Assembly: GCA_900754115.1 (NCBI GenBank)
Contig: CAAEBM010000035.1
Span: forward strand, 1-64,000
Source: Bacilli bacterium
GTDB lineage: Bacteria > Bacillota_I > Bacilli_A > RFN20 > CAG-631
DNA: 64,000 nt
Direction: 5' to 3'
Position numbers and translations under genes: made by a program. Below, piece by piece: positions 35,548 through 45,323 of the stretch (within the stretch, counting starts at the first letter, position 1; each line of letters starts with the position of its first letter). Under the pieces are notes generated by a model that had not been told where the DNA came from, searched no databases, and worked only from the letters and a program-made list of their open reading frames with translations.

Positions 35548-38500
35548 ATGGAGGACAAAGATAGAAATTTGTTTAACTTAGATGACTTAGAAGACAATTC
35601 TAACGAATTAAAAAGTAAAGACGAATCGGCTTCTCAAAATCTAACCTTAGACGAATTTGAAACAAACGAATTAGATAAAGAAGAATTGCTTACCCAACGT
35701 ATTAAAGAAGCAGCTGCAAAAAGAAAATTAACAGCTCAACCTAATGAAACGGAAAAAAGAAAATGGACAAAAATATTTGAAAGAAAAAATATAGAAGAAG
35801 AAAATGAACCCATTTTAACAATGGATGAAGTTGACGCTTCTTCTCGTTCAAATTCTGCAGTCCGTTATCAACCCGATTTAAACGAAGGATTAAACGACAA
35901 TCAAGTCAATGAAAGAATTTTATCTGATTTAGTGAATAATACCACAAAAACTTATTCTAAAACTTATAAGCAAATCTTTTTTACAAATATTTTTACTTTT
36001 TTTAATATCTTGTGTGTCATCATCGCGGTGGCTTTAATTTTAGTTGGTTCCTGGGGAGATTTATTCTTTGCCTTAATTTTAGTGCTTAATACAAGTATTG
36101 GAATTTATCAAGAAATTAAAGCAAAACATACAATTGATAAGTTGACAATTGTTACAGCTCCTACTTCCACTGTCATTCGAAATGGAGTCAATAAGGAAAT
36201 TGCCGTAAAAGATTTAGTTTTGGATGACATTATTGTTTTAAAAAATGGAAAACAAATAAGCGTTGACTGCATTATTAAAGAAGGAACAATTGAAGTCAAT
36301 GAAGCTTTATTAACTGGGGAATCGGTTCCTGTTAAAAAAACTGTTGGTGATCGTCTTTATGCAGGTAGTTTTATTTCTTCTGGAAGTTGTAAAGCACAAG
36401 TTGATAAAGTAGGGAAAGATTGCTACATTCAAAAATTGCAAGCAAAAGCAAAGCGCTATAGTAAACCAAAATCTGAATTATTACGCTCTTTAAAATTAGT
36501 GATTAGTGTAATTGGTGTCATTATCATTCCTTTAGGATTATTTGTCGGCATTACCAATTATAATTCAGCTAAAGCAGCTGCAACTGATCCAACCTATAAT
36601 ACAAATGGGGAATTTAATATTTATGGTCTTACTATTTCTGGAAAATCTATTTTTATTGGCAAAGTAGAAAAAATAGAACATTTAAATTACAATAACGAAA
36701 CCATTCGTTCAGTCAATAATGAAGATTTAGTTCCCGAAATCGTCAATACTATTGAAAGAATTCAAATTACCTATACTAAAAAAATATCTGGAAATATTGG
36801 ATTAAGTTCGTTAAAAATAACTGATAACTCTAATAATGAGTTGCTAAATATTGATGATTTTTCTTATCAAACTTACAAAGATGATCCTTCTAATTATGAA
36901 TTCAATTTTGATGCATCAAAAGGATCTTTTTATGAAAGTGAAAATGAACATGCTTTAAAATTTGAAGATGAAGGAAATAGTATGATTACAAAAAAATTAA
37001 ACAAAACAGAAGATATTGATAGTCTGACTATTACCTTATCATTGAAATCTCATGGCTATCCAAAAGGAACAGCAGGTTATAACGAATATGTAACCTATAC
37101 AACCGTTACAAAAACTGCTGGCTCTTTAATTGGGATGATTCCTGCTGGTATGTTTTTATTAACCAGCATGGCCTTAGCAGTAGGAGTCATAAAATTAGCA
37201 AAACATAAAACTCTAGTTCAAGAATTATATTGTATTGAAATGCTTGCCCGTGTAGATGTCTTATGTTTAGATAAAACTGGTACCATTACCGATGGAACAA
37301 TGAAAGTAAAAGAAGTCATCACTTTGGGGAAAGAAAAAGAATTTGATATTGACCAGATTATGGGGTCATTTCTCAATGCCCAGGAAGATAATAACCAAAC
37401 CTCTATTGCTTTGCAAAATCGTTTTGGAATTAATGTAGAATACAAAAAAAGTATTGTATTACCTTTCTCCTCTAGTCGAAAATTATCAGCCGTAACTTTT
37501 GAAGGAGATATAGGGACCTTTATTTTAGGAGCTCCGGAATTTGTCTATACAGGAAAAAGTAAAAAACTATTACAAATTATCAATCGAAAGGCATCTTTTG
37601 GTTATCGGGTATTAATGCTTGCACATAGTGAAAGTCCAATTAAAGGGGATAGAGCCCCTTCAAATAATACCGCTATAGCTTTGTTTATTTTAGAAGACCA
37701 TATTCGCGATGATGCAAAAGATACCATTCGTTGGTTTAACGAAAACGGCGTGGCTGTAAAAGTTATTTCGGGTGATAATCCAGCAACCGTATCAGAAATT
37801 GCAGCTCGTGTAGGAATTGAAAATGCTAAAGATTATGTCAGTTTAGAAGGATTAAGCGCAGCTGATGTAGAAACAATTGCCGATGAATACACTGTGTTTG
37901 GACGAGTCACTCCAGAACAAAAAGCCATTCTTGTCAAATCTTTAAAGAAAAAAGGAAAATCAGTCGCGATGACTGGTGATGGTGTAAACGATATTTTAGC
38001 CATGAAAGAAGCGGATTGTAGTATTGCAATGGCTGGAGGATCAGAAGCCGCAAGAAATGTTTCCCACCTTGTCTTAATGGATTCAAACTTTGCAAGTATG
38101 CCAAAAGTTGTTGAAGAGGGTCGTAGAGTCATTAATAACATTCAACGTTCTGCATCTTTATTTTTAATGAAAACGATATTTACTATGACATTGACCATTA
38201 TTACCATTATTTTCTCTAGCATATTTACAAATGGGTATCCTTTTGTTACAAAACAATTGATGCTATTAGAATCTTTTGTCATTGGTATTCCAGCTTTCTT
38301 TATTGCCGTTCAACCCAATAAACAGAAAATAAAAGGAAACTTCTTAAAAAATGTTTTTGCAAACTGTTTGCCAAGTGCCTTTGTTTTACTTTTATCCGTA
38401 TTTGCCATTTATTTTATCGGAAGTCTAAAATCCTTTGATATTTCTGATGCTGAAGAAGCATCATCAATGTGCGTATTATGTATCACCTATGTCGGTTTAG

Positions 38501-38739
38501 TTATTTTATATAATACTTGTAGGCCTATGAATACTTATCGAGCAATTATTTTTGTCTCCATGTTTGTTGTTATAACTTTACTTATCGCCTTTTTACCAGA
38601 ATATTTTGGAATTTATAAAATGCCAGGATTAACTAATACGCTTCTTTGCTTAGTTGTCATTTTAGCCACGATACCTATTGTTCGACTATTTAGTGATTTA
38701 TTAAAAAAAGTAGAATTAGAAAAGAATGAGCATTCATAA
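35548..38739 (+). CDS. P-type cation-transporting ATPase with extracytoplasmic insertion
   Basis: 1063 aa. Catalytic motifs: LLTGES (about 255-259), phosphorylation site DKTGT (about 575-579) and GDGVND. The overall pattern resembles the CtpE-type HAD-IC ATPases (Ca2+ uptake in mycobacteria), but the ion is not proven. Two oddities are visible. An acidic N-terminal extension of about 130 residues precedes the first helix. Between helix 3 (about 314-337) and helix 4 (about 524-546) there are about 185 hydrophilic, beta-rich residues facing outside, where related pumps have a short loop. AAGGAGG precedes the ATG. mgtC follows after a terminator. Confidence 0.9.
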   Translation: MEDKDRNLFNLDDLEDNSNELKSKDESASQNLTLDEFETNELDKEELLTQRIKEAAAKRKLTAQPNETEKRKWTKIFERKNIEEENEPILTMDEVDASSRSNSAVRYQPDLNEGLNDNQVNERILSDLVNNTTKTYSKTYKQIFFTNIFTFFNILCVIIAVALILVGSWGDLFFALILVLNTSIGIYQEIKAKHTIDKLTIVTAPTSTVIRNGVNKEIAVKDLVLDDIIVLKNGKQISVDCIIKEGTIEVNEALLTGESVPVKKTVGDRLYAGSFISSGSCKAQVDKVGKDCYIQKLQAKAKRYSKPKSELLRSLKLVISVIGVIIIPLGLFVGITNYNSAKAAATDPTYNTNGEFNIYGLTISGKSIFIGKVEKIEHLNYNNETIRSVNNEDLVPEIVNTIERIQITYTKKISGNIGLSSLKITDNSNNELLNIDDFSYQTYKDDPSNYEFNFDASKGSFYESENEHALKFEDEGNSMITKKLNKTEDIDSLTITLSLKSHGYPKGTAGYNEYVTYTTVTKTAGSLIGMIPAGMFLLTSMALAVGVIKLAKHKTLVQELYCIEMLARVDVLCLDKTGTITDGTMKVKEVITLGKEKEFDIDQIMGSFLNAQEDNNQTSIALQNRFGINVEYKKSIVLPFSSSRKLSAVTFEGDIGTFILGAPEFVYTGKSKKLLQIINRKASFGYRVLMLAHSESPIKGDRAPSNNTAIALFILEDHIRDDAKDTIRWFNENGVAVKVISGDNPATVSEIAARVGIENAKDYVSLEGLSAADVETIADEYTVFGRVTPEQKAILVKSLKKKGKSVAMTGDGVNDILAMKEADCSIAMAGGSEAARNVSHLVLMDSNFASMPKVVEEGRRVINNIQRSASLFLMKTIFTMTLTIITIIFSSIFTNGYPFVTKQLMLLESFVIGIPAFFIAVQPNKQKIKGNFLKNVFANCLPSAFVLLLSVFAIYFIGSLKSFDISDAEEASSMCVLCITYVGLVILYNTCRPMNTYRAIIFVSMFVVITLLIAFLPEYFGIYKMPGLTNTLLCLVVILATIPIVRLFSDLLKKVELEKNEHS

Positions 38740-38740
38740 A

Positions 38741-38772
38741 TAAAATCGTTCATTTGAACGATTTTATTTTTA
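38741..38772 (+). terminator. Rho-independent terminator
   Basis: TAAAATCGTTC pairs with GAACGATTTTA across ATTT, then a T-rich tail. Confidence 0.88.
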
Positions 38773-38838
38773 TTTTATTTCTATTTATGGTATGATAATG
38801 ATAGGAATCGGCTTCAAAAAAGGAAGGAGTAAAAAATC

Positions 38839-39561
38839 ATGATAGATCCTGTTGTTCATCTTTTAGGAGAATGGTTAGATGATGTCTCCAATATATGGAC
38901 TATCCTCATACGTTTGGTTTTAGCCGTTATTTTTGGTGGAATCATTGGTCTGGAAAGAGCTTCAAAACGTCATGCTGCTGGATTTAGAACGTATATCTTA
39001 GTCTGCCTAGGAGCAACCCTTGCAATGATTACGAATCAATTTATTTGTGAAAAAAGTGGTCAAGGAGATTATGCACGTTTAGGAGCGCAAGTCATCAGTG
39101 GAATTGGTTTTTTAGGTGCAGGAACGATTTTAGTAACCTCTAAAAACCAAATTAAAGGGTTAACTACTGCCGCAGGTCTCTGGGCTTGTGCTTGTATGGG
39201 ATTATCGATTGGAATTGGATATTACACTTTAGCTATCGGAGGATTAGTTGTTATTATTGTTTCTTTAACAATCTTTCCGTTAATTGAAGGATATTTCACT
39301 GAACGAACCCGAAGTTTTGAGATTCATATTGAATTTGCTTCTAGAACTGACCTCAAAGATTTTATTCAATTTGCTAGAAGTAATAAATTAAAAGTCAATT
39401 CTATAGAACCAAATGCAGCATATTCTAGCACAGGGATTAGTGCCTATACCATTATTTTAGAGATTGTAAAAGAAAAAGGTAAAAAATTAAAAAATCATAT
39501 TCAAATTATTGATGAAATTCGCAGTTTAAGTTTTGTCGATTACGTAGAGGAATTGTATTAA
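38839..39561 (+). CDS. mgtC: MgtC/SapB-family membrane protein
   Basis: 240 aa. The N-terminal MgtC domain has about four to five helices with the family core GGIIGLERASKRHAAGFRTY and QVISGIGFLGAGTI. The C-terminal cytoplasmic part of about 80 residues looks ACT-like, as in longer MgtC proteins. MgtC members are linked to Mg2+ limitation and membrane ATPase control; it follows a P-type ATPase gene here. No long leader is present, so an Mg2+-sensing RNA is unlikely. AAGGAG precedes ATG. Confidence 0.9.
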   Translation: MIDPVVHLLGEWLDDVSNIWTILIRLVLAVIFGGIIGLERASKRHAAGFRTYILVCLGATLAMITNQFICEKSGQGDYARLGAQVISGIGFLGAGTILVTSKNQIKGLTTAAGLWACACMGLSIGIGYYTLAIGGLVVIIVSLTIFPLIEGYFTERTRSFEIHIEFASRTDLKDFIQFARSNKLKVNSIEPNAAYSSTGISAYTIILEIVKEKGKKLKNHIQIIDEIRSLSFVDYVEELY

Positions 39562-39590
39562 AAAAAAGCAACTTCGGTTGCTTTTTTTAA
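39559..39590. terminator. Bidirectional terminator with TTCG tetraloop
   Basis: TTAAAAAAAGCAAC-TTCG-GTTGCTTTTTTTAA, a 14-bp perfect stem between convergent mgtC and ricA. It contains the stop codon of the minus-strand gene. Confidence 0.95.
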
Positions 39591-39904
39591 TCCCATTTTA
39601 AAATTTGCATAATTTCTTCAAGTATTTGTCTTACATCCTCTCGATAATGCAAATAATTTTGAAACACTGGTTGTTGTTCAAAAATAAGTCGATAACTCGC
39701 CATCTTCTTTTTTAAATTTTCATAGTCATTCCATTTTTTATTTTTTATAGCATCTTTCATTTGCAATTGCGTTTCTTTCATTTCTTGCAGTATTTTTTGC
39801 AAAGAAGCATCTTCTTGAATTGTTTTTTTATAAAACAAATATTGCTTCACTTCTTCTAAATCTTTTATTTTTTGATTAAGATGACGTGCATTTTGTTTCA
39901 ACAA
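39587..39904 (-). CDS. ricA: YlbF/YmcA-family protein (RicA-like)
   Basis: 105 aa, helical, Lys/Glu/Gln-rich, with the YlbF pattern KKTIQEDASLQKILQEMKE and FQNYLHYREDVRQIL. In B. subtilis ymcA (ricA) lies next to miaB (ymcB), as here. The RicAFT complex binds Fe-S clusters and directs RNase Y processing. The start is TTG: GGAGGG(AG) at 39908-39915 favours TTG 39904 or the adjacent TTG 39901. It overlaps the 3' end of miaB by 29 nt. Confidence 0.78.
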   Translation of the reverse strand: MLKQNARHLNQKIKDLEEVKQYLFYKKTIQEDASLQKILQEMKETQLQMKDAIKNKKWNDYENLKKKMASYRLIFEQQPVFQNYLHYREDVRQILEEIMQILKWD

Positions 39905-41345
39905 GTTCTCCCTCCAAAGTAAAAGTTTTACACTTCGTAATGTGAACGTATACTAATTTTCCTATCCATTTTGAATCGCCTTTAAAATGAACTAACTTCA
40001 TATCTTTAGAATAACCTGATAACATTGATTCATTTTTCTTTGAAAAACCATCTACTAAAACTTCTATCGTTTGATCTTGAAATTTTTGATAAATCGCTAA
40101 TTGATGGCGGTTAATGTGATCTGTTAATCGTTTGAATCTTTTTTTCTTTTCTTCAATTGTGACATTATCTTCCATTTTTGCTGCTGGAGTGCCAACACGC
40201 GGAGAGTAAATAAAAGTAAAAGCTCCATCGTATTGAATTTCATCTACTAAACGCAAAGTATTTTCAAAGTTTTCTTCACTTTCACCAGGAAATCCGACAA
40301 TAATATCAGTAGTAATCGCAACTGGTTGAATTTTAGTTCGAATTCGTTTGACTAATTCTTTATAAGAAGCAATGGTATAGCGACGACTCATTATTTTTAA
40401 AATTTTATCATCTCCTGATTGGACAGGTAAATGAATATGGGGCATAATATTGTCATATTTGGCAATGACATCAATTAATTCATCACTAAAATCCCAAGGA
40501 TGAGAAGTAGTAAAGCGAATTCTTTCAATTCCTATTAAAGCAATTTTTTCTAAAAGTTGAGCAAAACTTAAGTCATCAATATCTTTTCCATAAGCATTTA
40601 CATTTTGCCCTAATACAGTTACTTCTTTATATCCTTTATCTTTTAATTCTTTGATTTCTTTTAAAATATCAACCGATTTGCGGCTTCTTTCTTTTCCTCG
40701 GGTATAAGGCACAATGCAATAGGTGCAAAACTTATTACAACCATACATAATATTTACCCAAGCTTTAAAATCACTTGCTCTTAAAGAAGGTAAATCTTCA
40801 GTAATGTTGCCTTGATTGGATAAAACTTCTACTACTCGTTCTTTAGAAAAATAAGCTTCTTTGATTATCTGTGGTAAACGATGAATATTATGAGTTCCAA
40901 ATATAAAATCAACTTGTTCATAAGATTCCATGATTTTTTTAACAATATGTTCTTGTTGCACCATGCATCCACAGACACCAAACAATAAATCTGGATTTTT
41001 TAATTTTAATTTCTTTAATAATCCAATTTCTCCAAACACTTTTTTTTCAGCATTTTCACGAATTGCACAAGTATTTAAAATAATCACATCTGCTTCTTCT
41101 AAATTAGTCGTCTTTTGATATCGTAATTGTTGAAGAATTCCTTCAATGACTTCTCCATCGCGAAAATTCCCTTGACATCCATAAGTTCGAACAAAAAATT
41201 TTTTGTTTTGTCCGATATTTTTGATACTATCATCAATAACGACACTTTGGTATATCACTTCTGGTTTTACTTTTAAATCACGATGTGCTGCTTCTTTTAA
41301 ATTGGGTATTGTTTTAACATGTATCAATCTTTTCATTATTTTCAC
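39876..41345 (-). CDS. miaB: tRNA-2-methylthio-N6-dimethylallyladenosine synthase MiaB
   Basis: 489 aa. N-terminal methylthiotransferase domain with Fe-S cysteines (YGCQGNF, NTCAIRENA, GVCGCM), central radical SAM with CNKFCTYCIVPY, and a C-terminal TRAM domain. It adds the 2-methylthio group to i6A37 of tRNAs. The gene order ispD-miaB-ricA on one strand, with a 4-nt overlap with ispD, indicates one operon. Confidence 0.95.
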   Translation of the reverse strand: MKIMKRLIHVKTIPNLKEAAHRDLKVKPEVIYQSVVIDDSIKNIGQNKKFFVRTYGCQGNFRDGEVIEGILQQLRYQKTTNLEEADVIILNTCAIRENAEKKVFGEIGLLKKLKLKNPDLLFGVCGCMVQQEHIVKKIMESYEQVDFIFGTHNIHRLPQIIKEAYFSKERVVEVLSNQGNITEDLPSLRASDFKAWVNIMYGCNKFCTYCIVPYTRGKERSRKSVDILKEIKELKDKGYKEVTVLGQNVNAYGKDIDDLSFAQLLEKIALIGIERIRFTTSHPWDFSDELIDVIAKYDNIMPHIHLPVQSGDDKILKIMSRRYTIASYKELVKRIRTKIQPVAITTDIIVGFPGESEENFENTLRLVDEIQYDGAFTFIYSPRVGTPAAKMEDNVTIEEKKKRFKRLTDHINRHQLAIYQKFQDQTIEVLVDGFSKKNESMLSGYSKDMKLVHFKGDSKWIGKLVYVHITKCKTFTLEGELVETKCTSS

Positions 41346-41974
41346 CTGAAATCTTCTGGATTTGTCATTTTTTTATTTTGTAAATCTCCTTCAATGCAAT
41401 AAACTTCTTCATGAAGAAGATCTTCAATCATCGCTGAATCATCTAAATATTGTTGATGATTAGCCAGTTGATGTGCTTTTTTTAATTGACTAGTTAAAAA
41501 AGCTTGTGGTGTTTGTGTCATTCTATAATTCTCTCTTGAAACAGTTTGAATCACTCGTTGATTTTGAACGATTTTAAGACAATCTATGACAGGTAAAACA
41601 GGAATTACACACGAATGAACTTTCAATTCTTCTTTTAGACGACTTAATAATTCTTTTTTTAAAAAAGGTCTTGCTCCATCATGAACAAATACATAATCCG
41701 TTTGCACCTGTTTTAATCCATTATAAACACTCTCTTGCCGAGTTTTTCCACCGATTACAAAATGAATTTTATCATCATGTATGAGTGCTTGCATTCTGTT
41801 TTGATCATTGAAATGAATGACCAGTATAATTTTTTTACACTCTGAATCTTCTAAAAAAGGTTTCATAGACCAAAAAATCATCGGTTGATTTTCAATGGGA
41901 TAAAAAATTTTATGGTAATTTAAAGCGCTACGGCTACTTTCACCAGCGGCTAAAATAATTGCTTCATATTCCAT
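41342..41974 (-). CDS. ispD: 2-C-methyl-D-erythritol 4-phosphate cytidylyltransferase
   Basis: 210 aa, slightly short for the family (about 230). IILAAGESSR is the nucleotide-binding start; VFVHDGARPF and the closing MTNPEDF are IspD-specific. It makes CDP-ME in the MEP isoprenoid pathway, so the organism likely uses MEP rather than mevalonate. The usual G-x-G-x-R reads GESSRSALNYHK, slightly altered in its basic residues. Between a GNAT gene (6 nt) and miaB (4-nt overlap). Confidence 0.88.
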   Translation of the reverse strand: MEYEAIILAAGESSRSALNYHKIFYPIENQPMIFWSMKPFLEDSECKKIILVIHFNDQNRMQALIHDDKIHFVIGGKTRQESVYNGLKQVQTDYVFVHDGARPFLKKELLSRLKEELKVHSCVIPVLPVIDCLKIVQNQRVIQTVSRENYRMTQTPQAFLTSQLKKAHQLANHQQYLDDSAMIEDLLHEEVYCIEGDLQNKKMTNPEDFR

Positions 41975-41979
41975 AAAAG

Positions 41980-42945
41980 TTAATCCTTGTTAATTTCCTT
42001 TTCAAAACCTAGATAATATTTATAGGCCTTAAAGCCTAATTTTTTATAAAATTCAGTATTCGTTGTTTTTTCAATAATAATCTTTTTACATCCACGTAAA
42101 ATCAAATAGTTCATCGCTTCAAGAACTAATTTTTCAGCATATTGACCTTCTTGATAAGCCTTATCAATTCCCATCATACTTAAAGATCCTACTGCACGAT
42201 CTAAAAAGAAATTTACTCTAGAAATATTTCTTTTTTTATCATAGATTCGAACAAAACCAATAATTTGATTATCTACTAATCCTAAAACAATTCTTCGACC
42301 CGTTCCACCATTTTCAAAATAACGTTTAATCAAATAGGCCTCTTTAATAAAATGATTATCAAGACATAATTTGAGTAATAAATCTTTATCTTCTTCTGTA
42401 GAAATACGAATATTTAATTGTTTTGGTGTTTCAATTTTTGGCTTTGATTCTTCATAATTTTTATGGATTAACTGGATCATATCCACACAACCATCTTTAC
42501 TTTTAAAACCACGATTAATCAAAAAAGGAGTAGTTTTATTAAATTCATTGGGCAATCCTGGAAAAAGACTCAATAAATCATTTCCTAATTGTATAGTAGT
42601 AATATTGGGATCTTGTTTTAAACCTTCAATAGCTAAAGATAACAATTCTGTCCCAACGCCCATATTACGAATATCTTTTTCAACATAAAATAAAGAAATC
42701 GTTGCTGTATGAGGGATAGAATAAAATAAAGAATCTTCTTGCCATTTTTTAATTAAAATAAAACCTATTGGCATTCTTTCATATAATGCCACGTAAGAAT
42801 TATGAATGTCAAAATTGACGTCATTTAAAATTCTTTCTTTAAACAAATAAGCACTAATTGGGTAAGTTCTTTTAAATTCACTATTCCACAAACGATAAAG
42901 AAATTTTCCCTTTTTATACTCTTTAAAGGGAATGTATTGCAACAT
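41980..42945 (-). CDS. Protein with two GNAT acetyltransferase-like domains
   Basis: 321 aa. Two tandem GNAT-like halves. The first has VEKDIRNMGVGTELLSLAIEG, the acetyl-CoA Q/R-x-x-G-x-G/A loop; the second has VLGLVDNQIIGFVRIYDKK and GIDKAYQEGQYAEKLVLEAM, a weaker loop. Substrate unknown. It starts 2 nt after the lysS stop with no clear Shine-Dalgarno, so it is probably coupled to lysS. Confidence 0.75.
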   Translation of the reverse strand: MLQYIPFKEYKKGKFLYRLWNSEFKRTYPISAYLFKERILNDVNFDIHNSYVALYERMPIGFILIKKWQEDSLFYSIPHTATISLFYVEKDIRNMGVGTELLSLAIEGLKQDPNITTIQLGNDLLSLFPGLPNEFNKTTPFLINRGFKSKDGCVDMIQLIHKNYEESKPKIETPKQLNIRISTEEDKDLLLKLCLDNHFIKEAYLIKRYFENGGTGRRIVLGLVDNQIIGFVRIYDKKRNISRVNFFLDRAVGSLSMMGIDKAYQEGQYAEKLVLEAMNYLILRGCKKIIIEKTTNTEFYKKLGFKAYKYYLGFEKEINKD

Positions 42946-42947
42946 AA

Positions 42948-44447
42948 TTAATCCCTCATTGATGGGAATAAAATGACATCACGAATGGACGAACTATTCG
43001 TAAAAAACATGACTAAGCGGTCAATTCCCATTCCCACTCCACCAGCTGGTGGCATTCCATATTCCAAAGCTTCTAAAAAATCATAATCAATATCGTTTGC
43101 TTCTTCGTTTCCTAATTTTCTTTCTTTTAATTGATTGATAAAACGTTGCCGTTGATCTATCGGATCATTTAATTCACTATAAGCATTGGCAAATTCACAA
43201 CCACAAATATATAATTCATAACGATCAACATATCGTGCATCATCTTCACACAATTTAGTAAGTGGAGACATTTCTACTGGATAACGACAAACAAAAGTTG
43301 GTTGAATTAAATCATCTTCACAATAAGTTTCAAAAAATAAATTTAAAATATGTCCAACTCCAGTATGATGAGGTAAAACTTCTATATGATGTTGTAATGC
43401 TAATTGTTTTGCATTTTCAAAGTCAGTAATTGTGTCAAAATCAATTCCTGTTTTTTCTTTCACTAATTCCACCATTGTGACAACACGGAATGGTTTGGAT
43501 AAATCAATCGTTTGTTGATTCCATTCAAAAATGGATTGATTAAAGACATTTTGAGCGATAGTTTTGATACAACTTTCAATGAGTTCCATCATTGTTCTTA
43601 AATCACCATAAGCTTGATATAATTCAATTGTAGTAAATTCTGGAGAATGTTTTGTATCAATTCCTTCATTTCTAAAAATTCTTCCAATTTCATAGACTTT
43701 TTCTAATCCACCTACTAATAATCGTTTTAGATTTAATTCCGTAGCAATCCGTAAATAAAAATCTCGGTCTAACGCATTATAATGCGTGATAAAAGGACGA
43801 GCTGCAGCTCCACCTAAAATGGGAGATAAAATAGGAGTTTCTACTTCAATAAATCCTAATTCATCAAAATATTTTTGAATTTCGCGAATAATTCTTGTTC
43901 GATTAATCGCTATATCTTTTGAAAAACGATTAGAAATTAAATCTAAATAACGACGACGATAGCGTTCTTCAATATTCGTCAATCCGTGATATTTTTCTGG
44001 AAGAGGTCTTAAGGCTTTCGTTAAGTGTGTGTATCCTTCACATTTAATGGTCAATTCACCAGTATTGGTTTTCATCATGATTCCTTCAATCCCAATGATA
44101 TCACCAATATCACTTAGTTTAAAAATTTCAAAATTTTCTTCTCCAATAATATCCTTTTTAATGTAAACTTGGATATTACCATCACGATCTTCAACATTGA
44201 TAAAAGCAATTTTCCCTTTATCTCTTTTTGCCATTAAACGTCCAGCAATTTTTACATGATAATTTAAATCATGCAATATTTCTTTTTCTGTATCTTTAAA
44301 TTGTGTAATTAAATCACAAATTTTATTTTCTACATCATATTTTTTACCGAAAGGTTCAATCCCTTTTTCTTTTAATTTTTGCGCTTTTTCCATTCGCACA
44401 ACTTGTTGCTCATTCATTGTTTCAGTAACAAATTCTTTTTCATTCAT
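42948..44447 (-). CDS. lysS: Lysyl-tRNA synthetase, class II
   Basis: 499 aa, full length. OB-fold anticodon domain with RDGNIQVYIKKD, then class II motifs: FIEVETPILSPILGGAAARPF (motif 1 region), FRNEGIDTKHSPEFT (motif 2) and GMGIDRLVMF (motif 3). I chose ATG 44447 because AGAGGTG lies 5-6 nt upstream; an in-frame GTG at 44456 overlaps that site. Head of a lysS-GNAT-ispD-miaB-ricA transcription unit. Confidence 0.96.
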   Translation of the reverse strand: MNEKEFVTETMNEQQVVRMEKAQKLKEKGIEPFGKKYDVENKICDLITQFKDTEKEILHDLNYHVKIAGRLMAKRDKGKIAFINVEDRDGNIQVYIKKDIIGEENFEIFKLSDIGDIIGIEGIMMKTNTGELTIKCEGYTHLTKALRPLPEKYHGLTNIEERYRRRYLDLISNRFSKDIAINRTRIIREIQKYFDELGFIEVETPILSPILGGAAARPFITHYNALDRDFYLRIATELNLKRLLVGGLEKVYEIGRIFRNEGIDTKHSPEFTTIELYQAYGDLRTMMELIESCIKTIAQNVFNQSIFEWNQQTIDLSKPFRVVTMVELVKEKTGIDFDTITDFENAKQLALQHHIEVLPHHTGVGHILNLFFETYCEDDLIQPTFVCRYPVEMSPLTKLCEDDARYVDRYELYICGCEFANAYSELNDPIDQRQRFINQLKERKLGNEEANDIDYDFLEALEYGMPPAGGVGMGIDRLVMFFTNSSSIRDVILFPSMRD

Positions 44448-44468
44448 AACTAACACCTCTTATTTTTT

Positions 44469-44477
44469 ATTATATCA
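44469..44477 (-). promoter_or_regulatory. Extended -10 promoter of lysS
   Basis: On minus: TGATATAAT, 21 nt before the ATG. Confidence 0.7.
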
Positions 44478-44510
44478 TAAAAAATAAAATTAAAATAGGG
44501 AACAAACTGA

Positions 44511-44537
44511 AAAGTAGTTTCGATTTGAAACTACTTT
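44511..44537 (-). terminator. Terminator after thiT
   Basis: AAAGTAGTTTC pairs with GAAACTACTTT across a 5-nt loop, with T residues following on minus. Confidence 0.85.
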
Positions 44538-44542
44538 TTGCA

Positions 44543-45166
44543 TTATTCTACAGTTTTTTTAGAAGGAACCATTTCACTAAAGTTTTTTGTCGGAAATTGT
44601 TTTTGAACGCGCAATAATGGATAATATAAAACAAGCATGACAATGATGACAAATAAAGCACTCGGCCCAATATAGGTAAAGTTATAGGTAATAGCTGCCC
44701 AAAGACTTAATGGTGCTCCTCCTTCTACTAAAGGATAAATAATTAAAGAAGATAAAGTAGAACCAATTAAACGTGTGATACAACCTAAAACAATAGCGAT
44801 TACAAAAAAAGTAATGGATAAGGCGTAATCTTTTTTCGTTGTCATCTCTTCTTTAAAAATAAATGGTTTGAAAAAACCAGCTAAACAAATAGAACCATAA
44901 GCCAATACATAATCAAAAGGGAAATAAGCCCAACTATGCCCATCTAAAATACAAGTAATTAAGGCATAGACAATGCCTATTCCAAAAAATCCTTTTACTA
45001 CCCCATGTCTAAAAGCAAGGATAAATAAAGGAACCATGGTCAATCCAATTGAACCTCCAGAAGCAAAAACCGTAAATTTTAATCCGTCTAAATCCAATAC
45101 TACAGCAAGAGCGACAAGCATTGCGATTTCGACAATGTCTCGAACAACAAACTTATTTTTATTCAT
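44543..45166 (-). CDS. thiT: Thiamine ECF transporter substrate-binding subunit ThiT
   Basis: 207 aa, six membrane helices. The ThiT pattern is clear: SGGSIGLTMVPLFILAFRHG, DGHSWAYFPFDYVLAY (thiamine-site aromatics) and YNFTYIGPSALFVII. Needs the shared EcfA/A'/T module, not encoded here. The 160-nt leader is a TPP riboswitch, which independently supports thiamine uptake. AAAGGAGAG lies about 6 nt before the ATG. Confidence 0.95.
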   Translation of the reverse strand: MNKNKFVVRDIVEIAMLVALAVVLDLDGLKFTVFASGGSIGLTMVPLFILAFRHGVVKGFFGIGIVYALITCILDGHSWAYFPFDYVLAYGSICLAGFFKPFIFKEEMTTKKDYALSITFFVIAIVLGCITRLIGSTLSSLIIYPLVEGGAPLSLWAAITYNFTYIGPSALFVIIVMLVLYYPLLRVQKQFPTKNFSEMVPSKKTVE

Positions 45167-45195
45167 CTTTTTCTCTCCTTTATAAAAAAATTCCT

Positions 45196-45320
45196 TCTTG
45201 ATCTAAAGCACCAAAAAGGAAATTCATGTTAAAAAAATCCTTACGCTAGCATTACCTAGATCAAGTATGGTCCGTTTCAGTATCAGAAACTATCTCAGCC
45301 TAATTCTTTAAGCACCCAAA
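45196..45320 (-). promoter_or_regulatory. TPP riboswitch and expression platform of thiT
   Basis: The aptamer runs from 45320 to about 45236 on minus: GGGTGC, then GGCTGAGA (pyrimidine-binding loop), GGACC, then CTTGATCTAGGTAATGCTAG and CG-AAGGA, the THI-box consensus order. Downstream, TTCCTT/AAGGAA followed by T7 (terminator) encloses TAGATCAAG. That segment is the exact complement of CTTGATCTA in the aptamer, so it can form an antiterminator when TPP is absent. TPP should therefore cause early termination. Confidence 0.95.
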
Positions 45321-45323
45321 CAT

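Noticed and set aside
38740..38838. Possible Mg2+-sensing leader RNA before mgtC
   Set aside because: Under 100 nt, and most of it is a terminator followed by a promoter. Too short for an M-box.
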